64,000 bases of DNA from positions 12,894,983 through 12,958,982 of the forward strand of contig NC_051138.1 of the NCBI RefSeq assembly GCF_014839805.1, written 5' to 3'. Numbering within the stretch: the stretch's first letter is position 1; each line of letters begins with the position of its first letter. The DNA comes from Manduca sexta. Its lineage: Eukaryota > Arthropoda > Insecta > Lepidoptera > Sphingidae. The translations under genes and the position numbers were made by a program. The notes beneath the pieces were generated by a model, which saw only the letters and a program-made list of their open reading frames with translations, ran no database searches and was not told where the DNA came from. Shown piece after piece: positions 48,701-59,256 of the stretch.

Positions 48701-49536
48701 AGATAACACAGCATTAGTGGTCAACTTATAAATCTATTGATTACAACGTTGGAAAGGTTTTTTTTAAAATAGACACGGTTAAGGTGGCGATACCTGATTT
48801 TGTCATTCACCCATGGAAATTAAAGATATTTGTTTTTATTATGATTCTTGTAGGAAGTGCTTTGTGGTACTTTCTAACATTTTAAATATATCATAATTTA
48901 AATTTATTAACTTTGGTAAGTATATTCGGCTAAGTCCGGATAAGGGGTAAGATCGAATAACCCTAAAATAACACAAAATAAGTATAAGATACCAGTAACA
49001 ACCAGTTTGATAAATTAAATGCTATTATGACTAATATTTTATAAAAAAAATATATTATAAATTTTCCAACTTTTTCTCAAGCCATCGAAAACCCACCCAA
49101 ATTTAAACAACATCTGTTATTAAACGATGTTAATCGGATCGATTGGTGACATAGACCAATCAAAATAAAGTTTGATCGGAACGTTCCAGGATTGGTTTGT
49201 TTTGGCGATTGATCTGGAATTAGCTATCGGGAAGGTTCATTAATTGCAGCAGCAAAGGCACTTTAATTTTGTTCAAGTTGAGATATTGTTAGAAGTAATA
49301 TAACACGTCACAATTATAATAAAAATAGGACTATTATTTAGACTTAACTATTATTTGTTTCAGATGATGTCTATCGAGAGAAAATACAAGACGCCATGAA
49401 GTTTCTAGAAACACGATCCTTTAAATTCACAGTACTCCGCGCTTTCAATCTCGATGTAGGATTTGTGTTACAGTTTTTCACATTTATTATAACATATTTA
49501 ATAGCTCTCGTTCAATTCTCCCACGCTTATTTTTGA
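45750..49536 (+). CDS. gustatory receptor (Gr), tandem copy 2
   Basis: Exons 45750-46415, 46622-46699, 47980-48115 and 49364-49536, phases 0, 0, 1, giving 350 residues with no stop or frameshift. It starts MATISVRTILILCNVFGHYY, nearly identical to the other copies. The middle (residues about 50-160, TM2-TM4) is the most different part. Exon 3 carries LTTRQVRKMKLSMVKELL. Exon 4 ends FFTFIITYLIALVQFSHAYF. The exon 3 donor lies inside a 14-bp repeat created by a later insertion (48122-48429), so a second identical donor-like site exists at 48438. A MITE lies in intron 2. Same role as copy 1; ligand unknown. Confidence 0.9.
47157..47373. mobile_element. MITE, 217 bp, in Gr copy 2 intron 2
   Basis: Ends AATAATGACCTATTCCAAAA and its complement at the right. 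Inner arms share 'gtcaaaaaactcatttc'. The inverted repeat is about 60 bp in all. It is non-coding. A TA at each tip is compatible with a mariner-type MITE. Confidence 0.75.
48122..48429 (-). mobile_element. SINE-like insertion at the exon 3 donor
   Basis: 308 bp flanked by an exact 14-bp direct repeat, TATCCAAGGTACGG (48108-48121 and 48430-48443). The sister copies have this sequence once. On the minus strand it ends in an A-rich tail (ataaaattaaaata), so it is a minus-oriented retroposon. No tRNA head was recognised. The duplicated target includes the exon 3 splice donor. Confidence 0.8.
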
Positions 49537-49599
49537 ATACATAATGTACAAAATAAAATACATTTTAAAGGTTTAATGAAATAATTTTTTTGTTTTTTG

Positions 49600-49735
49600 T
49601 GTCTGATTTATTTTTCTTCCGCTAGCTTTCTGCCCGCCGACGACACCCCAATGGCCCTTTTTAGTCGCCTCTTACGACAGGCAGGGGATACCGTGGTGGA
49701 ATTCTCCAAACGCCCCCATTCCACAGGGCGAGGCA
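49600..49735 (-). mobile_element. R1-type LINE 3' UTR fragment
   Basis: Nearly the same as 15206-15308: 'ctgcccgccgacgacacccc', 'cttacgacaggcaggggata' and 'cgcccccattccacagggcg'. It is an internal piece of the LINE family with no poly(A), in the same orientation as the full element, about 60 bp after the Gr copy 2 stop. Confidence 0.8.
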
Positions 49736-50005
49736 GATGTTGTACTGTCCTAACTATAAATTTGCAGCGCGCATTCTGTCAATCGCTAACAGTTATGTCA
49801 AACAACTGACAATTATGTAAAATTCACATTGGCGTTATTTTTTTTTTAATTTTCTAATGTTTCGCTCAACTTCCTTAATTTTTTAATTTATAAGAACTTT
49901 CTCCTGGCAATAATTAACATAAAAAAAAATCAGCGTAATTGTTCCATCCGTTCACTCGTCATGAGATGACTAAGGGAAATAGAGATTCATTTTTATATAA
50001 TAATA
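49736..50005 (-). repeat. interspersed repeat F, inverted copy
   Basis: Reverse of 36866-37110, with 'tttgcagcgcgcattctgtc' and 'atgactaagggaaatagaga'. It begins where the LINE fragment ends. Confidence 0.6.
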
Positions 50006-50007
50006 AT

Positions 50008-50275
50008 AATAAAATAATAATATCAGCCCTGTATTATATACTTGCCCACTGCTAAGCACGGGCCTCCTCTACTACTGAGAGGGATTAGGCCTTAGTCCAC
50101 CACGCTGGTCTAGTGCGGATTGGTAGACTTCACACACCTTCGCAATTCCTATAAAGAACTTCTCAGATGTGCAGGTTTCCTCACGATGTTTTCCTTCACC
50201 GTTAAAGCGAACGATAAATTCACAAAGAATACACACATGATTTTTTTTAGAAAAGTCAGAGGTGTGTGACTTTTG
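50008..50275 (-). mobile_element. SINE family B, with (TAA)n tail
   Basis: On the minus strand it matches SINE B from 'cacacctctgac' to 'gggctgatatta', then a short (ATT)n tail seen as taa/ata units at about 49999-50025. The tRNA-like head is missing. Confidence 0.8.
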
Positions 50276-50794
50276 GGATTTGTTCAGTTCCTAATCAACG
50301 GATAGTAAAATCATACCATAGATTTATATTACGTTGAATTAAAAAGAAAAGAAGTTAATTTGTTGAAAAAGCGTTTAAAGTTTAAAGTTTCCAAATAATT
50401 GTGTTATAAAATAGCTTGTGAGGGCAAAATTCAATATCAATATGAAAAGTTCAAATGGTATATAATCACCAAAATCGTAGTTATATCGTTTTTATCTACA
50501 CCAATAAAACCTTATACTACGTAGGTAGATTAAGCGTGTTTTAATATTACACAAAATAGATTATAATCGAATAAATTATTAGTGTACACTGTACAGTCCG
50601 TCATAAAGAAAGTAAATCCCTTTTTGTAAAATTTCGTTCAGATCAGAAAAGTGTATAGGTACCTGTACACTCTTCGAAACAAATTTGAAGGTATTGATTT
50701 ATTTTGCCTATCTATGTGGGCGGTGGCACGTTTACGTTTTTGTGTTTCCATTTTTGTTAAAATAATATTGTTATTTTATTTATTGAACCGCGTC
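50276..50794. other. spacer upstream of Gr copy 3
   Basis: Part of the ancestral Gr unit: 'ccttatactacgtaggtaga' and 'acactgtacagt' recur before copies 2 and 4. No gene is present. Confidence 0.5.
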
Positions 50795-50824
50795 CTTCAA
50801 ATGGTCACCATGACTTTTTGTAGA
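50795..50824 (+). promoter_or_regulatory. conserved upstream block, Gr copy 3
   Basis: CTTCAAATGGTCACCATGAC followed by TTTTTGTAGA, about 158 bp before the ATG, identical to the copy 4 block. Confidence 0.6.
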
Positions 50825-52489
50825 TAAAATCTATTGCTCAAAATAAATTCATTATGTTAATAAATTAGTACTGATACACATTTTTAAAGTCCACTTTCAT
50901 TTAATTATTAAAATGGTTAGGTTTTCGGTTGAAATCATTTCAGCCTCGTAAGTTGGACCTAGTGGGTGTATTTCGAGATCATGGCTACGATATCTGTTAG
51001 GAAAATACTAATATTGTGTAACGTGTTTGGGCACTATTATAACTTCACCAAAAATAAGTTTTATTCAGCAGCAAACGCACTTTACTGCATAGTGTTTCCG
51101 TTCATATGTGTGTGTGTATAATTGCGCTTGAATCAGTACCTCTAGTTACTTCACTCAACTTATCGCTCTTTATCTCAGAATTCTTATCGAATATAATTGC
51201 TTCGTTGATTTGGAACAGTGGCTCTTCGAAATTCTACGCTGGTCTACAAGATATAGACGCCGATATCGGCAATTACTTCGAAAGACTACCCATTTCGTGT
51301 ACATATTTGGTGCTTTTTATATTAAAAACGTTCTTAATAATTATATGGAACGCATATAATCTATATTTTTATAATTCTATTCATGAATTTGCTATAACTT
51401 TAAAAACCTTTACGATAACTTACATATTGACTTCTCTGTACGCTAAAAATTTACTTCGGATATTGATTTTTGAACTACTCCTCAAGAGGGTAACCCATCT
51501 TAAAGATAATTTGAATAAGAGTTTCTCCATGGCGAGGATGGAACCCAACCGAATCTCACACTCCTGTGAAAACTTGTCGATGCAGATGCAAGTCTACAAA
51601 AAAATAATGGACAATATGCGACACGTCAATACACCACTGAAGATTTTTGTAAGTATCATTGAGTTATATGATATGTTATATTAAGTATATAGTGTTAATG
51701 ACGTAAAATAAATTTAAGGAATAACGTATCTTCCTTATAACAAAATAGTTATGAGTTAAGGAGCATTATTTTTAGTGTAAAAAAAAACGAAATTGATATT
51801 CAGTTTTATAAACATAACAAACAATTAGATAGGTATGTATAAATAGTGCAATAAATATGTTTTTTTTTGCAGATATCCGTGAATACACTGGCATGTTTTT
51901 TGCGAGCGATTATTATTTGTCACTTTGTTTTGACATATTCATCAAATTCGGTAAAATCGAACTTCCAAAATCACTAAAGACTTTGTGTTTTAAGTGTGTT
52001 AATACATAAGCGAAACATCTAATGCTAGCCAAATTTTAAGTATAGTTTACTAATATTATAGTAACAAATTATACACAAAGTGCACACACATATTAAATCT
52101 AACCAAAAAATTCTATTACATGCACAATAATTATAATTATGTATACGTACTACTTAACATAGTATAAAACGAAAGAGGGCACAATTGGACTTTGAATTTA
52201 ATTTTGGAATAACATTTATGGAAAATAATACTATAATCGTTATAAAGCTTTTATTTTTCTTATTTATTTAGCAAATATCAAATTCATGCTGTTTGTGGTT
52301 CCGTAGTTTCGATGGCTGCTTCTCCAACTCATGGTCTAGGTGCAGACCAGTCTAGCACGCCGTAGTCTATAGTTAGACACGTAAATCATATCATAATATG
52401 TCCTGGAACTACCTCGGGCCTTAAGCATGCATGCAAGCATGCAAGATGCGTTTGTATAATCGTTGACGCTTTTTTTTATTCTTCCTAAC

Positions 52490-52575
52490 CGAATTTCGGC
52501 CATGGCGTTCAATATGAATAGAGAAGAGCTAAATACGCAGGAGATATTATAGCGCATAAATATCTGCAAAAATAG
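52490..52575 (-). mobile_element. SINE family C, small fragment
   Basis: It matches the end of SINE C: 'cggccatggcgttcaatatg' and 'acgcaggagatattatag'. It lies in intron 2 of Gr copy 3. Confidence 0.5.
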
Positions 52576-52977
52576 ACATCCTCATAAGCTTTAGCTTTTA
52601 TAATATTAATCAGAACAAAGATAATCAACTGCAAATATATATTTCCAGATAGTCATTTACCACAGCGCTGTTCTACTTTTACATATAATAGCGATGACAG
52701 TCCCTGCAGTGATTGTCACCCTAATAACAAGACAAGTGAGAAAAATGAAATTGTTGATGGTGAAAGAACTTCTCACAATCCAAGGTACGTACGATCATCA
52801 GCATGTTATTTTTAAACATATGAATGACGAAACGAGCAAGACGGTGAACGAAATGAAGCCCATCAACGGTAGGAACACCACAATAGTTTGAATTACAAAG
52901 TAAGCACTTACTACATGGCATAACATTGCGTTGCGTTAATCACGATGAAGCATAAGATGTTAAGACTTAATGCTCAG

Positions 52978-53264
52978 TGTAGGGTTTTAGAAATATTTAA
53001 AAGTAAGGTATTTTCACAAAAATAACAAGTTATTGTTTGACAGAACTACTTGTTGGAGAGGGAATATTGTATTTAAAAGAATGTTCATCTGCCAAAGGGG
53101 CAGTTTTTGTTGGTCACTTGTAAGGTGATTATGCTAGTCTGAGTTTTCCAAATAAATTGTGACTATTTAACAAGAGAAAGTGTGGTGCTTTCATTCAGTT
53201 GGTGACGAGTGTATAAAAGTGAGTGTGTGACAATCAGTGAGTGCAACAAGGACTTTTTCTTACA
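52978..53264. mobile_element. solo LTR in Gr copy 3 intron 3
   Basis: 287 bp, starting TGTAGGG and ending CTTACA (TG...CA), flanked by a 4-bp direct repeat TCAG (52974-52977 and 53265-53268). Copy 4 has the empty site, 'atgctcagcaagaatacc', with one TCAG. It contains AAATAAATT and GTATAAAAG motifs. A 4-bp duplication fits Gypsy-type elements. It is a single LTR without internal region, so it arose by recombination between two LTRs. Confidence 0.75.
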
Positions 53265-54289
53265 TCAGCAAGAATACTGTCTACAATCTCCTTCCAACCT
53301 GAACAGAGCAGTGTCTGCATAATATGTTGTTTGGCACTAGTACCGGTGGTCATCTTATAAACTTATTGCTGTTTGGAAAATGTTTTTTTTTTCAGTAAAT
53401 GTCGCTTAGGTCAACAACTGATTTCCTCATTCACGGATGTAAATGAAAAATAATAGCTTTTATTATGACTTTTGTAGCACGAACTTTGTGGTACTTTTTA
53501 ACATTTTAAAGAAATCTAAATTATTAATTTAGCTAAGGTATATTCGGCTAAGTCCGGATGAGGAGTAACATCGAATAACCCTAAAATAACACAAAATAAA
53601 TATTAAGATACCTGTAACAACTAGTTTGGTAAATTAAATGCCATTATGACAAATATTTTATAAAACAAATTTTTATATAGGTAATAATTTTCGAACATTT
53701 TCTCAAGTCATCAAAAATCCATCCAAATTTAAACAAAATCTATTATTAAACGATGTTGATCGGATCGGTCGGTGACATAGATCAATCAAAATAAAGTTTG
53801 ATTGGAACGTTCCAACTTTAATTTTGTTCAAATTAAGACATTGTTAGAAGTAATATAACACGACGCAATTATAATCAAAATAGGACTATTATTTAGATTT
53901 AACTGTTATTGTTTGTTTCAGATGATGTCTATCGAGAGAAAGTACAAGACGCCATGAAGTTTTTAGAAACAAGGTCCTTTAAATTCACAGTACTCCGCGC
54001 TTTCAATCTCGATGTAGGATTTGTGTTACAGTTTTTCACATTTAATATAACATATTTAATAGCTCTCGTTCAATTTTCCCACGCTAATTTTTGAATTCAT
54101 AATGTACAAAATAAAATACATTTTAAAGGTTTAATGAAATAAAAGTTTTGTTTTTTGTGTATGATTTATTTTTTATATTATGCTGTTATCAATTAAACTT
54201 TTTCTTCAATTGCAATAAAGACATTTATCTGATGTTGCCTCAATTATCCTATTTATATTATAATATAGGATATTTATATTATAGGATAT

Positions 54290-54440
54290 ATGTATGTATG
54301 TATGTACGAGTATGTGTGTTTGTTCCTCTTGCACGAAAAACCTACTGAATGGATTTGGATGAAACGTTAGAGTAATATTGATTATACACCGGAATAACAT
54401 ATAGGCTACAATTTTAATTTATGCGCAATTTGGTGATAAT
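54290..54440 (+). repeat. microsatellite plus repeat fragment
   Basis: A TATG tract (about 54288-54303), then 'actgaatggatttggatgaa' and 'ggaataacatataggctaca', wording typical of moth and butterfly interspersed elements. Class not determined. Confidence 0.45.
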
Positions 54441-54466
54441 ATAACGATACATATTAAGTAAAAAGC

Positions 54467-54520
54467 GGTGATAGCCTAGTTGGTTGTGGAACGGACTGCC
54501 GAGACGAATGTCCGCAGGTC
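54467..54520 (+). mobile_element. SINE family B, head only
   Basis: It matches the SINE B head at 24181 closely ('gtggaacggactgccgagac') and breaks off at the B box. Confidence 0.7.
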
Positions 54521-54539
54521 TCACGGTGTCTTGAAATCT

Positions 54540-54885
54540 TGCAGCCGGTCTTTTGGGTTCCAATTTAATTAAATGTAGAACTGGGTCCCAGGCTTGTACA
54601 ATCTTTCAACCTCTCTATAGAAATTCGGATATTTTCATTTTAATAGCCTCGGGAATCATCCAAGGCAGGAATCGGTGTTCTTTGGCAAGGATTTGTAGCT
54701 TGTCTAGTCGCAGATAATGATTAGAGGCTCCTTCAAAGTTGTCAGCGACTGCCGACTTCATAGAGCGTCGGGTTTCACGTAAGCTATATGGTCTTTTACG
54801 TGGGTCCCTCTATTTCTTTTTGTTTGGTCGATATAAAATAGGCCACATTTGCTATCTATCTTATATACATCTGGTTTTTGCAGAG
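54540..54885 (-). pseudogene. Penelope-like GIY-YIG endonuclease fragment
   Basis: On the minus strand it reads VYKIDSKCGLFYIDQTKRN, matching the CGxxYIGQTxR core of Penelope-type GIY-YIG domains with the G replaced by D, then VKDHIAYVK. A frameshift follows, then MKSAVADN, FEGASNHYLRLDKLQILAKE, HRFLPWMIPEAIKM and, after more damage, AWDPVL. The order (YIGQT, EH, KSAVAEH-like, W-PVL) is that of the Penelope C-terminus. The reverse transcriptase is missing, so it is a dead fragment. Confidence 0.7.
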
Positions 54886-55345
54886 GTATGTGGCGCTTTA
54901 TATAGATGTTTATTACCAAAAAAAACTTATTATAAAATCACAAGTATAGATTTGTCTTAGACTGAATTAAAAAGAAGTATATTTGTTAAAAATTTGCTAT
55001 ATTTCCAAAATTTTGTCGTTTTAAATGCTTATGAGGCCAAAATTAGATCAATATAAAAAAGTTCAAATGTGATCACCAAAATCGTAATTTTTAAATTATC
55101 TTCACCAACGATACCTTATACCAGCGCTTTAGCGCCTTATACTAGTAGCTTTAGCGTGTTTTAATATTACACAAAATTGGTTATAATCGATTAAATTTAT
55201 TAGTGTACTACACTGTACAGTTTGCCATAAAAGTAGCCGAACAAATCCAAATATTCAATTAAGAGAGTAAATCCCTTTTATTACGTACATTTTTATGAAT
55301 TTTTTTCAGGTCAGAAAATTTTACAGGTGATTTTTAATTTGTCAC
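54886..55345. other. spacer upstream of Gr copy 4
   Basis: The ancestral Gr-unit spacer resumes, with 'aatgtgatcaccaaaatcgt' and 'tgtactacactgtacagt'. No gene is present. Confidence 0.5.
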
Positions 55346-55375
55346 CTTCAAATGGTCACCATGACTTTTTGTAGA
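55346..55375 (+). promoter_or_regulatory. conserved upstream block, Gr copy 4
   Basis: CTTCAAATGGTCACCATGAC followed by TTTTTGTAGA, about 158 bp before the ATG. Confidence 0.6.
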
Positions 55376-55530
55376 AACATCTAGTGCTCAATATAATTTC
55401 ATAATGTTAATAAATTAGTACTGATACACATTTTTAAAATTAACTTTCCTTTAATTATTAAAATGGTTAGGTTTACGGTTGAATTCATTTCAGCCTTGTA
55501 AGTTGGACCTAGTGGGTGTATTTCGAGATC

Positions 55531-58500
55531 ATGGCTACGATATCTGTTAGGAAAATACTAATATTGTGTAACGTGTTTAGGCACTATTATAACTTCACCA
55601 AAAATAAGTTTTATTTAGCAGCAAACGCACTTTATTGCATAGTGTTTCCGTTTATATGTGCATATAATATAATTTCTCTCGAATCAGTACCTCTAGTTAC
55701 TTCATTCAACTTATCGTTGATTATATCAGCATTATTATCGAATATAATTGCTTCGTTGTTTTGGAACAATGGTTTTTCGAAATTCTACGCTGGTCTACAG
55801 GCCATAGACGCTAACATAGGCAATTACTTCGAAATATTATCCATTTCGTTTACATGTTTAGTGTTTTTCATATTAAAAACGATCTTAATGGTAATATGGA
55901 ATGTATATTATTTATATTTTATTTACTCTATTCATGAATTTGTTATAACATTAAAAAGAGTTGCAGTAACTTACATAACAATTTCTATGTCCGCTACCAA
56001 TTTACTTCGTATAATGATTTTTGAGCTACTCCTCAAGAGGGTAACCCATCTTAAAGATAATTTGAATAAGAGTTTCTCCACGGCGAGGATAGAACCCAAT
56101 CTAATCTCACAGTCTTGTGAAAACTTGTCGATGCAGATGCAAGTCTACAAAAAGTTACTGGACAATATGCGGCACGTCAATACACCACTGAAGATTCTTG
56201 TAAGTATCATTGGATTGTATTATTTATTTTTATTATATTCGAATTTTATTGGTAAGATTAAAATAAATTTATAACCTATCTTCCTCATAATAAACTAATA
56301 ATGAAATAGCGAGCAGTACTTTCAGTATTCGAAGAGACGATATTTCATTTAATAAATTATCAGTTTTACAAACTTACCAAAAAATTCGATAAGTGTGTAG
56401 AATTAGTGCCATAAATATGTTTTTTTTGCAGGTATCCGTCGATGCGCTGGCGTGTTTTTTACGAACAATTTTTACATGCTACCATGCTTTATTATATTCT
56501 CCAAAATCGGTAAAATCCGACTTAAAAAATCACTAAAGGCTTCTTTGTTTTAAATTTGTTGATATATAAGCGAAACATCTTATGCATTCCACACTTTCTT
56601 GTTATTCATGCTCGCCAAATTATGAGTATAGTCTACAAATATTATAGTAACAAATTATACACAAAGTGCACACAATATTAAATCTAACCAAAAAATTAAT
56701 AACATGCACAATAATTATAATTATGTATACGTACTTACTACCCACATAGCATAAAAGGAATAGCAGTACAATTGGACTTTGAATTTAATTTCGGAATAAC
56801 CTTTATGGAATGGGATCGTCCAATAATCAGGAGTGGCTCGAAACCCCTCAGGAGAGGGGTTCGGAAATAAAATAACGAAATATCACATGGGGGGTGAGGG
56901 GGGTAATGAGATATCACGTGTATTTATTTTTCGTTGATCCCGCAATTTGTAAATCAAAAAGCGGCGCGTCGCCTTGAACTCACCGTTGCTAAGTAACGAT
57001 TTACTCGCGCTTCGCGACAGCATTCATGTTCATCCTCCCTGAGGAAATTCTTGTGCGCTTGGTCTCCACACCAAATGCACGCCTATGCATAGGGACACAT
57101 TTGCCGCGACTCTAGACACACAGTTTAGTGTGTATACCTCATGGCTGCTAAATACACATTGAGGCCTATTAGGGTTCGAGAACATTTCTCCTCCCTCTTC
57201 CTTCCAACTATCCTTAGAGATCTCCTTCTCCTTCCTTTTCTCTTCCTTCACTAAATCTTCTCCCTTCTTCATCCTGGGCCCTAAGACCAGATAGCCGTGG
57301 GTCGCTAGCGTACCGTCCGCTTAATCCTCAGTGATAACGGTAGGCCCTACCAACTGTTCACAGGGTCGGCCGTGGTTGCTAAGCCAGGGGATCGCCTGTA
57401 CACCGTTCGCAACCCTGCGAACGGTGTACCCACCCCCTGTGATAAAAACGGCAGCATTACAAAAAAAAAATGGATGAAATGATGATACCTGTATTAAAAG
57501 ATTATTCTAAAAAATGAAATATACTTTGTACCAAAAAATACACGTAACTTTAGGTCGGGAGGAGGGGTACTCTAAAACCTCACATCACCATGGAGGGAGG
57601 GGGTTCAAGACACTAAAAAACAATAATGTACAACCCCAAAGGAAATACTATAATATTTCTACAATCGTTAACGCTTTATACAATGCATGATAATAGCATC
57701 ATCCTATCGATTCTTTCGCTATATTGTGTCAATTCAGTACTGTTCTAAAATTGTTAGGTCTCCCTGTACGCTAAATTTCATCGAAATAAGTACAGAGGTT
57801 CACATTACAATAGCGATAGTTAGCGCAAACGACGATAACACATTAGTATTAAGGAATCGCCTGAAAGAACCTATGTGCCTGTACTACATTCCAATTTGTT
57901 CAGCTCTTGCTGTGTATATTTCTAAACGATATTCAAATATCCTCAAAAGCTTTAGAATTTATAATATTGATAAGAACAAAGATAATAAACTGCAGATATA
58001 TATTTCCAGATAGCAATTTATTACATCATAATTCTACTTTTACATACAATAGCAATGCTAGTCCCTGCAGTAATTGTCACCCTAATAACAAGACAAGTGA
58101 GAAAAATGAAATTGTTAATGGTGAAAGAACTTCTCACAATCCAAGGTACGTACGATCATCAGCATGTTATTTTTAAACATATGAATGACGAAACGAGCAA
58201 GACGGTGAGCGAAATGAAGCCCGTCCACGGTAGGAACACCACAATAGTTTGAATTACAAAGTAAGCACTTACTACATGGCGTAACATTGCGTTGCGTTAA
58301 TCACGCTGAGGCACAAGATGTTAAGACTTAATGCTCAGCAAGAATACCGTCTACAATCATCTTTCAACCTGAACAGAGCAGTGTCTGCATAATATGTTGT
58401 TTGGCGGCAGATAATACAGCTCTGGTGGTCAACTTAGAAACCTATTGATTACAACGTTGGAAAATGTTTTTTTTTTACAATAGACACGGTTAAGGTGGCG

Positions 58501-59256
58501 AATTGCGTGTCATTTACCGAAGTGAATTAAAAATATTAGTTTTCATTATGACTTTTGTAGCACGAACTTTGTGGTACTTTTTAACATTTTAAAGAAATCT
58601 AAATTATTAACTTAGCTAAGGTATATTCGGCTAAGTCCGGATGAGGAGTAAGATCGAATAACCCTAAAATAACACAAAATAAATATTAAGATACCTGTAA
58701 CAACTAGTTTGATAAATTAAATGCCATTATGACTAATGTTTTATAAAACAAATTTTTATATAATAATTTTCGAACTTTTTCTCCTGTCATCAAAAACCCA
58801 TCCAAATTCAAACAAAACCTGAACCTGAACCTGTTCTTAAACGATATTGATGGGATCGGTCGGTGACATAGATCAATCAAAATAAAGTTTGATCAGAACG
58901 TTCCAGGATTAGTTTGTTTTGGCGATTGATCTGGAATTAGCTATCGGGAAGGTTCATTAATTTCAACAGCAAAGGCACTTTAATTTTGTTCAAATTGAGA
59001 CATTGTTAGAAGTAATATAACACGACACAATTATAATCAAAATAGGACTATTATTTAGATTTAACTGTTATTGTTTGTTTCAGATGATGACTATCGAGAG
59101 AAAGTACAAGACGCCATGAAGTTTCTAGAAACACGATCCTTTAAATTCACAGTACTCCGCGCTTTCAATCTCGATGTAGAATTTGTGTTACAGTTTTTTA
59201 CATTTATTGTAACATATTTAATAGCTCTCGTTCAATTCTCCAACGCTTATTTTTGA
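55531..59256 (+). CDS. gustatory receptor (Gr), tandem copy 4
   Basis: Exons 55531-56199, 56432-56509, 58010-58145 and 59084-59256, phases 0, 0, 1, giving 351 residues, open throughout. It starts MATISVRKILILCNVFRHYY. The exon 1 loop reads RIMIFELLLKRVTHLKDNLN and SCENLSMQMQVYKKLLDNMR. Exon 3 is ITRQVRKMKLLMVKELLTIQ at its end. Exon 4 starts DDDYREKVQDAMKFLETRSF and ends FFTFIVTYLIALVQFSNAYF. Intron 2 carries an insertion of about 830 bp (56812-57640) absent from copy 3. It is the last gene of the array. Predicted seven-span taste receptor subunit; ligand unknown. Confidence 0.9.
56812..57640. mobile_element. unclassified insertion in Gr copy 4 intron 2
   Basis: Compared with copy 3, intron 2 is interrupted between 'ctttatggaa' and 'ggaaatactata'. 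The insert is GC-richer than its host and holds G-rich patches ('ggggggtgaggggggtaat', 'gggaggaggggtact'), a hairpin at 56850-56875 (aacccctc/gaggggtt) and a perfect hairpin at 57398-57429. A Lys/Glu-rich open frame (57030-57272, minus) is a low-complexity artefact. No transposase, tRNA head or clear target duplication was found. Confidence 0.55.
57398..57429. repeat. perfect 14-bp hairpin, ACCC loop
   Basis: GTACACCGTTCGCA, loop ACCC, then TGCGAACGGTGTAC. The 14 paired bases have no mismatch, inside the unclassified insertion. Confidence 0.85.

Larger units (their letters stand above)
50981..54094 (+). pseudogene. gustatory receptor (Gr), tandem copy 3, frameshifted
   Basis: Exons 50981-51648, 51873-51950, 52649-52784 and 53922-54094. 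All splice sites and exons 2-4 are intact and end TYLIALVQFSHANF. Exon 1 is 668 nt where copy 4 has 669. One base is missing in a TG-rich stretch at about 51105-51120, so the ATG frame ends at TAA soon after FPFICVCV. Beyond it the other frame is open (IIALESVPLVTSLNLS...). An internal ATG at 51106 could start a protein lacking TM1, unlikely to be functional. It is a young pseudogene, a segregating null allele or a sequencing error. Intron 3 contains a solo LTR. Outside the frameshift it is closest to copy 4. Confidence 0.85.

Noticed and set aside
52694..52891. Short frames continuing past Gr exon 3, here and at 58055-58252
   Set aside because: They read through the conserved GTACG donor into the intron. 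The spliced exon ends at 52784 or 58145.
57030..57272. Lys/Glu-rich minus-strand open frame
   Set aside because: It is low-complexity translation of a CTTCC-rich tract, with no domain, inside an insertion.
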